64,000 nucleotides of DNA from Euglena gracilis (Eukaryota > Euglenida > Euglenophyceae > Euglenales): positions 53,479,361 to 53,543,360 of the forward strand of contig CP154954.1 in NCBI GenBank assembly GCA_039621445.1. The letters run 5' to 3'. Both the position numbers and the translations under genes were made by a program. Below the pieces are notes generated by a model that saw only the letters and a program-made list of their open reading frames with translations, had not been told where the DNA came from and ran no database searches. Shown here in pieces: positions 38,076 through 50,100 of this stretch (within the stretch, counting starts at the first letter, position 1; every line of letters begins with the position of its first letter).

Positions 38076-38774
38076 ATGAATGTTTGGTGAGAATGGAGAA
38101 TGATGATCCCAGCATCTTCAATTTTTGCATGGAAAATAATATTTGATGTTCTCCAACAGACGACTGTTGATGGTCGTTCATTGATCAGCACATTCCACCG
38201 TGCCAAGGCTATTATGGTGATGCCAAAGTTTGAAGATCTCACAGAAAATGATCCCCAGAGAAAAGTGCTTCTCGCAGATGTTAATTCCTGATGTATCACT
38301 GCATTAGAATTACTTTTCATCATGCATGTGGCGTAAAGCAGAACCCCACACTTAAGTATGGGGTATTGTGGGGGGGGGTGATTGGGGGGCTTGTGAGGGT
38401 TGGTGTTGTGGTAGTGCCTTGGCATTGATGAGTGGCAGGACTCATTGAGACAACGGTTGCAGTCGATGAAAAAGTTGGTCGCACAAAGGCAGGGGGCTCA
38501 AGAAACACCACAAATTGCCACAAGTTGGCCTCTGGCGCTCTGGCAGATGTTTGGCCAAAAACCGGACCTGCCCGGAATGAGTCCCCTGCCTCGGGAAGTG
38601 CAGACGGCCTCTTTTTTCCCCGACACATGAGCCAGCCTCAGCCACTGTGGGTCTCTCGGCTGCCCAGTAGGACCCACAGCCGGCAGTGCCATCCATGCGG
38701 CAGCGTCAGCTTGGGCTTTCTTAGCTGGGGCCCCTCCCAACCCGGGGGGGGGGGGGATCCAGCCACACCAACCT

Positions 38775-38935
38775 CACCAGGTGAGTGTATGTCCCCACAG
38801 CGCTGGAATTACACCAGAGTTACTCACCCAGCCAGGCTAAGAAACAAAGGAGTATTGGTGTAAGGGGTCCCTGGCCACTCTTAGCGCCGGCCATAAACAG
38901 ACAAGAAGCTTTAGTGCAACAAAGGGGGGGGTCCA
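38775..38935 (+). repeat. Dispersed repeat B, copy 1
   Basis: Begins GGTGAGTGTATGTCCCCACAG, then GCGCTGGAATTACACCAGAG and a GGTGTAAGGGGTCCCTGGCC section, ending in TTAGCGCCGGCC and AAGCTTTAGTGCAAC. It is about 85% similar by eye to 54,594-54,770 and, inverted, to 55,912-56,075. It is followed by a fragment resembling the end of the element at 59,307-59,800 (GTCCAGCCAGCCAGCC and CCGGGGGTTGTTAAG). Confidence 0.8.
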
Positions 38936-39073
38936 GCCAGCCAGCCAGCACTTTTTTCCAGCCGGCGGGGGGGGGGGGGGACCCCCCGGGGGTTGTTAAG
39001 AATTTCCATGTCGGGCACCCACCGAAATGATCTCCGGGCCCGCAACTGCCTGTCCCGTCCCATCCCCACACAG

Positions 39074-39597
39074 GGGCTGCGGTGGGGCAGTTCCTGTCCG
39101 CGGTGCCCGCCACGCTGCTGGCGGGCGAGCGCCCCGCGTGGCTGGACGTCGTCTTCGTCCCCCGGGTCACGCTGCCCCCCTCGGCAACGCTGACCCTCTT
39201 CGCCCAGTCCCCCGCTGCAACCTCTGGCGAGGGATTTTTGCTTCCCTGGCTGGGAGTAAGCCCACCTCCTCAGTTGCCCGAAATGCTGGGTACCCCCCTT
39301 TGTTTCAGTACCATCCCATTGGCTCTTGCCCGTCTTTTAAAAGGTTGCTTCCCGGGAAGCATAACTCTCATGTATTTTCCATAAAGGCATTCAGGTGTTT
39401 CTCAAAAGTATTGATATTGGCTAGAGCGGGGTACCCCAGGGCAAACCAAATCCCTGTTGTCGGCGTGCTGGCGGTATTTGCCAACGCAGCCAACGCCTCC
39501 CTGCTCAGGACGCAAGTCATATGGGTGGCATCAATCCACAATTTGTGTCTCATAGCAACCACTCACCCCACATTTACGCCCATGCACACGTGTGCGC

Positions 39598-39673
<76 letters not shown>

Positions 39674-39766
39674 CACACGCGCACACAAAGCACACACACA
39701 CACACACACCAGCAATGCTTCCATCATCTCAAGATATTTATATACCTAATAATATTATATATATAC

Positions 39767-39801
<35 letters not shown>

Positions 39802-42800
39802 TTCCTTTTAGTCTCGGTTGTGACATGTGTGGCATCCTGCCACACATCGCTCCAGACGTGCACCGTGGGTGTCACCTATGTGGCCGCCAACCGCCTGCAG
39901 CTGATCTTCAGCCAGCCAGCCCAATGTGCCACCTCGCTCGTTTCTTCACAGTCGTGTCATGGCAATGCATTATTTTTTAAGACAAGTGTTATTCCAAAGT
40001 TTTAAGGCACATTTAAGGCTTTTTAAGGCGCTATGTTTCAGGATGGTTTGAGGTTTGAGAATTGCATTTTAAGGCATTTAAAGGTTTTTTGAGGCGATTT
40101 AAAAATAATTCTGCCTGTCCTGAGCTTCCCTCTGATTTGGTAGATCCCTCCACTTTGCCCCAAGCTGTTCCGCTGTTCCACAGTTACAACGCTTATCTGA
40201 GCCTCTCGAGATGACGCCTACAGAAGGGTTTGCGGCAAAACGTTCAAGGCTGCAAATATGGGTTCTGGTCAGGCTTCTTTTTAAGTCAGCAGACCCCCCC
40301 CCCCCGGGGGGGAGGGTGGGTGGGTGGGGGGGGCCAGGCCGGACCCTCCCGGAGGGGGGGGGTTCCGCGCCGGAGGCGCTGGGTATACCTTTTCGGCGCT
40401 TCGAAAAAATTTTTGAAAATTGCCTTTAACGGGCCCGATTTTGAAGGGGGATCCCCCCCCCGGCAGGCACCTATGGCCGACCAGGGCCGACCAGGGCCCA
40501 CTATGGTTTTCAGGACCCCCGTAGGTGGGGGTTCCGACCAGGGCCGACCATGGCCGACCAGGGCCGACCAGGGCCGACTTGCATGTGGTTGGCCGACCGA
40601 AGGGGAATGGATGAAGGAATTCGGCAGCTTTGCCTCTGGAACAAGCACCTCTGGTGATGCTGGGCGATGCAGGGCGATGGTGGGCGATGCTGGGTGATGC
40701 TGGATTTTTGGAGACCAGAGGTGGGGTTCCGACGCTGGGCGATGCTGGGCGATGCAGGGTGTTGCTGGGCGATGCTGGGCGATGCTGGCATTTTTTTGTA
40801 TATTTTGAAGAACTAAACCCATTTTTGGATAATTTTCTCACAAATCTCCAGTTTTACACCCATTTTGGCCATTATGGATCAGTTTTTGCTAATTTGGGGG
40901 CTATTTGTCACTGATTGGGCAAATATTGGGCTAATTTGGGTCAATCTGAGCATTTTTTATGGAATTTTGGCCATTTTGCGCCCTTTTGGTATTTTTGGGT
41001 CATTTTTCACAATCTTTTGTGGATTTTTTGTTGGCGTTTTTGGGTAATTTTGGGTTATTTCAAGCCATTTTAGGTCATTTTGCTTGCTTTTGGGGAGCCA
41101 ATGGAGGCCTTATGGGGCATTTCCTTTTGACCTTGGAGACAATTCAGAAAATCATTGCATCCCTTCACATTTTTTCTGTGACGGATACCCCCACCTATGG
41201 CCGACTATTTGCCGACCAGGGCCGACCAGGGCCGACCAGGGCCGACCAGGGCCGACCAGAGCACCAAAATGTGAAGTGACCATAGAGGCCTGCCCCCCGG
41301 GGGGGTCCCGCGCCACCCTGGGTGGGTGGGGGGGACCCCCCCCCCGGGGTCTTAAAAAGAAGCCTGGTTCTGGTGGCACACGCCGCAAACGACAAACCTC
41401 CTGCTTCATACATATCCCTGGGGGGGGGGGAGGTCCCACAAACGGGGTGGTTGCCGCCGACTCCAAGTGCACCTTTCCAGCCCAGGCCCCGGTCGCCCTC
41501 ACCATCCCCGGCGGCTTCCTCGCTGCCCACCCACCCGCCGGCACTGCCGTCCAGCTGCGGCTCCGGTTGGATGGGGAGCCCGACGACCAGCCAGTGGCCA
41601 TCCCTTACACCACCGGTACGCGTCGTTGATACACACCCATACAACGCGTTGTCCGAACCCGTTTGCGGGGAGGGAAGTGACTGACTGACTGGTTCTCGGC
41701 TCCGGACCGTTCAGGGGGGGGTCAGCCAGGAACAGGCCCGCCCAGCGTTCAAGGTGCCGGAAAGTTTTGGGGTTTTTGGCCAGAATCCATTGCTTTTGAA
41801 CCACTCAGGCCGGAGTGGCCAGAGTGACCCCCCCCCGACTGTTTTTGAAAAGTGACTGGCTGGTTTTTTGAAAGTGGAAAGCCCTGGGGGGAGGGGGCAG
41901 TAAGCAATGGTGTGGTCTGGATGCAGTGAGCAGTTGTTGAAGGAGGACTGTTTGATTAACAGGCGTAGAGGCAAACATGTTCAGAGATAGATGGGCCCCG
42001 AAAGATGCCTGCATTCCACCTGACCGGAAAAAAAATGATCTTCTCATTAACCTTTCAGGAGATGGATGAATGACAAATTATTTAGTTATTTATTTATTGT
42101 TTTTTTATTTTAAATAATAAATAATAAATTTTCTTTGTTTCCAGCATTTACTAACAGCATCCTCGACAAGGGTCCCCGTGGCCCCTTCCTGCCAAATGTC
42201 TTTTGTGCCTCTCCCAGAGGCACCGCGGTGTGGCACGCGGCTGGTCAGCATCGGGCAGTTCGTCCTCTCCGGCTCCTACACCGTGGCGTACAACACCACT
42301 GGCCTGGCGTGCACCAGCCCCTGCGGAGTGGGCTGCCTCTTCTTCGCCGACACCGAGGGTCCTGCAGCTGTTTCGTAGGCCAGCCTGTGTGGTGGGTGGA
42401 TGGGTGGGTGGGTTGGCGGTTGTGGCTGTGGGCATACGATATATAAATGACGTCCAGATGTTTGTTCCGCTTTTTTTTTTGAAGTTGGACCATTTTTAGA
42501 TCGTCACCACAAGAGCAGTAAAGCCTTCAGGCCTCTCGCCCCAGTAACCCATCCCTGGATGACCTGTTACATCCATGTGTTGGGGCGTCTTCCCTGTGCT
42601 CTAGAAAGAGGTCCTTCTGTTTTACTCCTTTGTGTCAACGGCCACCCAATGCCCAATCGTCAGCACCATATCACAGGACCTGTTTGCGATATTGTTCTTG
42701 TATTTTTGTGACAGGCAGCTGGTAGCCCTCACCTCAATCACAAGGGTATTGGCTGGTGCTCAGAGCGCGTTCGTCCGAAGTAAACGAAGCAAGATAGACG

Positions 42801-44231
42801 CCCCCCACATGGTGCTTTGGCGCACCTGTTTGGGTTCAGGAATTGTTCGCCCGCCCGTCAACCCCCGCGCGAGGACAGTCCGGCGTTCAGCTCTCGGAGG
42901 TCGAAAGCCTCCCCCCGACCAGCTGGCCCCCGCACATGTCACTGCGTGGCGGTGCAGCCGGGGCGGCTGGTGCTGTACCACCCAGGCGCCCCCCCCCCCC
43001 AATCGTGACCCCCTTTTTCTTCGCTGTGGCTCCGCCCGACCCACAAACGGCACTCCCCCTCCCCCGAACGGGGGCCTCGCCTGGCGTCGGGACGACCTGG
43101 CTGGTGCGATGGACCCCCGGGCCCTGCTCATCACGTGCTATTACACCCTCGGGCCCAGGGGCGTTCTCCCCCCCCCCCCGCAGAGGTGCCGCCAGTGTTG
43201 CCAACGTTTATTTCGCCGCCCCAAATGACCTGGCCGGGGGGGAGATAGAAAGGATGGTTCCAAAACCCCCTTTGGTGCTTGGCCCCCCCTCCTCCTTAAA
43301 TGCAAACTTGGCCTCCTTAAAAGTTGGCCTTAGGCTTTTTGCACATGGCTGCCGAAATTCTTAATTGCAAACTTGGCCCCCCTAAGGTTGGCCTCCCGGC
43401 CTTACCTACAATCATGGCCCGGGCCAAGTGCCCAGGGGGAGGAGGGAGGTAGTTTGACACCCGCCAGGTTCCTTTGGGAGGGGGGTCACCAGAACCTGTT
43501 CCCGTTCTGCCATTGAGCCGGCCACCTCCGAAGTCATGGCAACCCAACCCTAGCAAGCCACCCCCACTCTAGCCCCCTAGCTAGCCCCCAACCCCAACCC
43601 CAACCCTAGCTACCCCCCCCCAGCCTAGCCCACTAGCCAGCAACCCTAGCCAACCCCCCCCCCGGATATCGTTCCCCCTCAGTGAAGGCCTCTGTCAGGG
43701 TGCCCCGGTTTCGGCTCCGGAAGTCCTACCGTGGCGTTCGTCGCAGGCGACGACTACCACGGGGGCCTCGGCCTCGGGCTCGCCCAGACCCCGAACGCCT
43801 TCGTCGCCTCCCCTACGCTCGTCGGGCCCCCCTCCAGCGCGCCCGTCACGTCCTTCGCTGGCCGGGCCGCCCCCAACACCTCACCCCTTCATGCGAGAGG
43901 CCACTCAGCATTGCACACTGCCAGGAATGGCAGGCACGCTGTAGCGTCGCGGTCTGTGTCTTATTTTCTTCGTTCCCCGATGCCGTTCTGCACAGGTCCT
44001 GCCTGTGCCCAGGGATTCCCCAAATCCCTCTCCACCGCCCTCCCACATTTCCAGAGGGGGGGAGGCCGCCCGCTCCCATGGGCATCTCCGTGTATGCCTT
44101 CGTGGCTGCCCAGCGGCGCAGCTGCCTGTCCCTGGGACCCCACCACACACACGCGCATGCGCGTGCGCACGCACACACACGCGCGCGAGCGCACCCGCAC
44201 GCACAGACACACACACACCCGCGCGCGGGCA

Positions 44232-44262
<31 letters not shown>

Positions 44263-44397
44263 CTACGCACAGACACACACACAGACACAGACACAGACAC
44301 AGACACAGACACACACTAACACACCCACACGTACGCACACCACACACACAGACACGCACACACACACACACACACACACACCACACACACACACACA

Positions 44398-44428
<31 letters not shown>

Positions 44429-47098
44429 CCACATACAGACACACACACATACACCACACACACACACGACAGTCCGGCAGCCCACTGTCCCTCTCCCCCC
44501 TGCCGGCCCATCCCACACGGTGACCCTGCCGGAACAGCTTCCCAGGCTGGAACCGCGCCGCTGCTCCCGGCGGCGCGCTGTGGGCCGGCGGCCGCAACGT
44601 GTACGGCTCCGGCTACTCCGACGGGCTGCTGCAGGCCACCCCGGCCCGGGTCGCGCCGGCCAACGGCCAGGCTGTCACCGAGGCCGCCTGCGGGGCCAAC
44701 CACCTCGGCTACCTGGCGGGCGGCGACCTCTTCATCACGGGGCAGGGCTGTGAGGCAGCCGATCCGACCCTCCTTCCCCCGCCTCTGTGCCTCTCCACAC
44801 CGTCAAGCACCCAGGACTTGAGCGGGAAAAAATGTCCCCGGAAAAAATTTCAATTTACCCAAATTGGCCCAAATTGCCCCAAACACCCATCGCATCCATC
44901 CACAGCCGTTGGGGGGGGGACCGTTGGAGGAGGTTCAAGCTCGAACGTTTGAGGTCGAACCTCCTCAAACCCCCGCTTGCCCAACTGAACCCCCCCAATT
45001 AGAAGCCCCCCCCCCCCAAATAACAACCCCCCCAAATAGAAGCCCCCCCCCTTGGGTTTCCCGCCAAAAAAATACAAATAACAGCCCCCCCCCCCAACCA
45101 AGCCGGCCGACAAGAAAAATATCCACGGAAACTGGTCTACATCGGGAACAAAACTCATATCTGGTATCCTTGAAACATGGCCTATCCACCCAAAACTCAA
45201 AGAAATGCGTCTTGCAAGTTTTTAAAGTTGGACTCCGTTCACTTCCCGGATCGGCTGCCAGCCGAAGGTTTTTCCTTTAGACAAAGGGTACCCAATTAAA
45301 AGCCCCCCCCCTCGGGTTTTCCGCAGAGTGACCGAATAGCAGCCCCCGGGGGGCTTCTAACTGGGGGGTTGCCACCTCTATTTACCGACCACCCCCTGGT
45401 CGGGGGCTGAAGGTCAGGGGTGAATATGGCCACCCCTCCCCTGGCCGGGGGTTGTCGGAATCTGTTTGGTGGCAACAGGTGGGGGGGGAGGGCGGGTACG
45501 TTGTTTAGGTCAACATGCACACAAAAAGAGTTGGCAGATAGATAAAAGGACTTGTGTTGTTAATTGAAGGGATAGGGTTAGGCCAACATGCAGACAAAAG
45601 GAGTTTAAAAATAGCTGGGAAATAGGATGCCTGCATGCACCTCGTTTGAGCACATTCGAGGAGGGTCCAAACCCTCCTCCTGCGGTCCATCCCCAACCAT
45701 ACAACCATGCCACGGCCGTCCATAGGGCCAAAGCTGGGGATGGCCATGGATCCCCAGCCTCTTCTCTTTTGGGACGTTGGCAAAACCCCAGACCGCTGCC
45801 TCCCACAGGCAACACTTTTTCGCAGGCCGGAGTCCCATACACCGCCGTCTCCTCGCTTGCGTACTACCGGCAGTTGCGGCTCCCTTTCAGCGGCATCGTC
45901 ACCGCCGCCCAGGGTCCCCTGGAAACCCACAGCGGGAGGAGCTCTGGTCCTAAAAAACAGGAGCATTTTGGACAGGCTTCCGCCTTGTTTTCTCATGTGA
46001 AAATTTGGGAGGAAAAATACCAAATTACCAAAGAAAATATTCGGGAAATATGAACACGTGCGAAGTGTATGATTCAGTGCCCAATTTTTTGACGTGTAAT
46101 GTATCAAAACTCGCATGCTTCCATACATTGAGTACTTAGTGTATGCACAGCTTTTACATGCCACACTCCAGCATATGTATGATTCATTCGGCATCCTTAG
46201 AAACACCACACACCACGCGTGCACATGCAATCTGACAAACACACACACTCACTCACACACACACGCACGCACGCACGCAGGCACGCAACACACACACACA
46301 CACACACACACACACCTGAGCACAGGCACATGCATCCACGCATGCACGCACACACACATGCGCTCACAGACACACACATACGCACGCGTGCACACATAAA
46401 TCTGCAGTCCGCACAGAGGCCCCCGCTGTGTTTTCTTCGGCGGCACCCACAGCGCCTTCGCCATGGGCCAGCGGGTGTTCGTGTTCGGGACGAGCACCGC
46501 GGCGACCGTGGCGTCCGCCGTCGACGCCTACGTCCCGACGGAGCTCTTCGCCCCGGACAACCGCACCATCCAGGCCCTGGCCTTCGGCAGTGCCCACGCC
46601 CCGGGGTCTGCCGGCCTCGCAATGGGTTTTCCGGCCAATGACGCCGTTGCGCATGATTTGTGTCCTGATTCCAAAAAAAATTGATCATTTCCGACAGGCT
46701 TTTCTGGTGTGGTTTCCTGGAACAAAGAAAGTGTAAAAAAAAAAGATGCACAGAAAGGACACACAAAAGAAGCGTTCCCAGGCGGCAAGGAAAGCACCGG
46801 CGCAGGAAAAAAATGTTCAAAGTGGTGACCCATGCCACAGAATGTGTTAACGCCCAATGAAGATGAAAGTGTGCGCTTTTTGGGGATGTAACTTTGGCCA
46901 TGATCCTTTTTAAGTATTTTCTTGACTCTCATCCAGTGAATATCAGTTTTCTTGGTTTTGGGTTGCCACAGTCCCCATCTTGCGCGTATTGACCAGAATA
47001 GATGTGCAATGCCCATGCCGGTGTGTGTGTGTGTGGGTGGGTGGGTGGGTGGGTGGGTGGGTGGGTGTGCGCGTGCGCGTGCGTGCGTGCGTGCGTGC

Positions 47099-47144
<46 letters not shown>

Positions 47145-50100
47145 TTATTTTTTTTCAGGCAAACGTAAAATCATTTTTGAGTTGGCCAGTTCTGGTTGTT
47201 CATCAAGCCACATTGATGCCACTCATCCTAGTGATTATTATCATTTATTGTTCATTTCTGTTGTCTGTTGCCTTGCAGATTTTTTTGTGTGTGTTTGGGC
47301 GAGTTGGTGGGCTGTGGTGTGGAGGGCCCAGCAAGACCCGAAGGAAGGCTGCACAGATCGTAGATCCAGCGCCTGGCAATCAGTCGACATAACAGGTGTG
47401 TTGACCTGTTGCTGAGTGCCCCCCCCCCAGTGGCAGTCCCCTGCCGGTGCCCTGATGCTGGCCGGGGGCTGGGTGTATGGCATTGGCTCCACGGATGAGG
47501 GTCAGTTGGGGGAGTGGGTGGCCAGCGGTGTTCGCCCCCCCCCTCCTCCCCAATTTGGGTTCAGTCAATAGGTGAATCAGTTAGTAGAGTTCGCTCCGTA
47601 GGACAGGTCCAGCCAATACCACGGATTACCCTGTGAGCAACCCACTGCAGGTGAGAATTTTGAAATTTATCCGAATTGTTTTGGGGGAGGGAGGTGTTGA
47701 TTGAGAGGGCTTCCTCTGATCTCCACTGCTGTGGATCACTCAATTTTGGTGTGTTTTCTGATTATTCTCATGCATGTCCACAGTGTGTTTGCAATCAGAT
47801 CCGCACGTGTGAAGTCAGGAAAATTGACTGCTTCCATTCCAAACACCAAATCATATACCTGCGAGGTGAGGTGTGCTACGATTGTGCAGGGATTGGTCAT
47901 ACCGATGTGAAAGAAGACAACGATTGACAACCAATCACACGTGCATGGCTATTCGCGCACTCCCTGGCACGGCGCGGCATATCGGGCCCACCGCTTACCA
48001 GCTCACCGCTGAACCCAGCGAATGCCACGGCGACGTTCATCCTCCTGTCGTGGCGGCCTGCCACCGCCGGCCAGGGCACCCCCAGCTGGGGTTCCGCGAC
48101 ACTGTTGCCCTCATGGGAGGTCCCCCCCAAAACCCCCCAAAACCCCATTTTTGGCACCTTCCAAAATTTCAACATTTTCTCAAATTTTGGATTTTGAGAG
48201 GTTTTTGAAGCAAAATGCCATTGAAAATCAAAAAAAAATCCAAGAAAAAAATTTGATTGTGCCAAAATTTGGTCCACTTTTTTTGACCTCCGTTTTTTTC
48301 ACCCCCCCCTCCTGGAAACTACTAATTTTTAAACCTGAAAGTTTTGAGATTTTTTGTGAAGAAAATGTGGTTTTCCGTCAAAAAATCATGTGTTTTGGTC
48401 CATTTTTCAAAAAAATTTCAAAGATTTTCAAAGTCCCGTTTCGGGTGGGGACGGGCCGACCCCTGGAAGGATCGACCGGGTTCACACCTTGGGAGGTGCG
48501 GGTGCTCTGCATGGGTCGCGGCCGGCCCCTCCTCCTCCGCCTTTGTCAGCGGGGGTCAACTGTACGTCGCCGGCAGCAACACCAACGGTCAACTGCCCAA
48601 GCCCCCACCGGTGTGATGACTCAAGTGGCAATAGTCCCCCCAGTTGTCGCACAAGTGCACAGTTCGCGGGAAAGCTTTTGGGACGCACAAACGCCCTTTT
48701 GTCGCTGGTTGTCCAACACGCAGCATGTCGCTCACGTCCACCAATGTCAACGGCACACTTCTGGAGATTGCCAGGTCTTGGGCAAGGAAAGAGGACCCAC
48801 CCAATTATTATTTGGATTTTGATCCTGAGGCGGCTTCTTCCTCTTAAACAGCCCACTGGCCCCCTGATTTGTGCAAACATCCATCTTTTGGACCCATCAA
48901 AAACGGGTTCTGCTTAAGGGTTCGCATACCCCACCCATCCAGGGGGGCTCGACTGCAGCCAGTCATTTTTGGCTAGTGGAAATCCTGGTCCGGGTCCGGA
49001 TCCGGGAGGGGGGGGTCCGCTACAAAGGCTATTTCTTCCATGACCAGCCCAATTTTTTGAACTCCCAAAAGTTGCCCCAAAAAGACTCATTTTTGGCCAT
49101 TTTTTTGGGAATTTTTTGGAACGAAATCGGCCAAAAAAAATCACATAGGAAACCTCATTTCCGGATGAGTTTTTTTTCCCAGTCTAGCTAGTGGCTTTTT
49201 TCCGCTGTCCAGCAAAGTGGCCATCTAGGGCATCCCCCCCCCCCAGGGTCCTCAAGCAAAAGTCTGCTTGAAACTCAGGCCCAGCAAGTTGTGCATTTGA
49301 TGAATGGAGTGATCGACCCCCGGCGGGAGTTGCTCAGGGATGGCTGACTGGTTTTCCGCGTTGAATCGCCCGGGGGGGGGGGGTAGCGATGGGTGGGGCC
49401 TGCCCCCGGGTCTGGGTGCCGGCTCCCCCGCGGTGGTGGCCAACTTCACGGCGGTGCCCAACGTCAGCGGCGTGGCGGCGGTGCGGCTGTGGGCCAGCCT
49501 GGCGGTGGTGGCCGATGGGGTGCTCTACACGTGCGGGGCCAATGGTGCGGGGCAGCTGGGCCCAGGGCCGGCGTTGGTGCGTTGGTGGGGCTGACCCGGA
49601 CACAGGGGAGGGGGTGGATGGCCCGAAGCATCCGTCCGATGTTGCCCAGCCAAGAAGTGTACAGGTTTGCACAGTGTCAGGCCGAGAGTGTGCATGTGAT
49701 CGAGAAGTTGCCAGCAGGCTGTTTGTCTCAAAGGCTTCACTTCACGCCAAGGACAGGGGAGGAAGTGAGTGTGCCCCTCCCCACACACCATTTTTTTGGA
49801 ACGGTCTTTTTTGCGGCGCAATTCTTTGTGCACTGTGCATCTTTTTACGATGTGTGTTAAATTTTGTAAGTGTACCCGCAGCCCGTTCGGGGGGGGGGGG
49901 TGTTGCCCGTTGTTGAGGCCGGCCCTGCCTCTGCCTGGGGGACTTCCGCCCCCGAAGCACATTGCAGCGCGTGCCGGCCAGGGAGGGGCCGCCCCCCATG
50001 GCTGGGACTGCACTTCCCCAGTGATGGCCCTCCAGGTACCCCCCTCCTGCCCGGCAGGTCCGCCCGCCCCTCCACGCCTGGGAGGGGCCTGCCCTGTGGT

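Larger units (their letters stand above)
37217..39073. other. Spacer between USP and the RCC1-like gene
   Basis: No gene is supported with confidence. A (TGTGT)n then (TG)n tract spans about 37,863-38,030 and is followed by GGGTGGGT repeats to about 38,075. A plus-strand open frame at 38,100-38,291 (SLISTFHRAKAIMVMPKFED...) has ordinary composition but no detectable family and no GC3 bias. The dispersed repeat at 38,775-38,935 lies here. Early exons or the start of the downstream gene may be in this spacer. Confidence 0.5.

Noticed and set aside
38100-38291. Small open frame with ISTFHRAKAIMVMPKFED
   Set aside because: No GC3 bias, no family match and no neighbouring exon; kept only as a note in the spacer.
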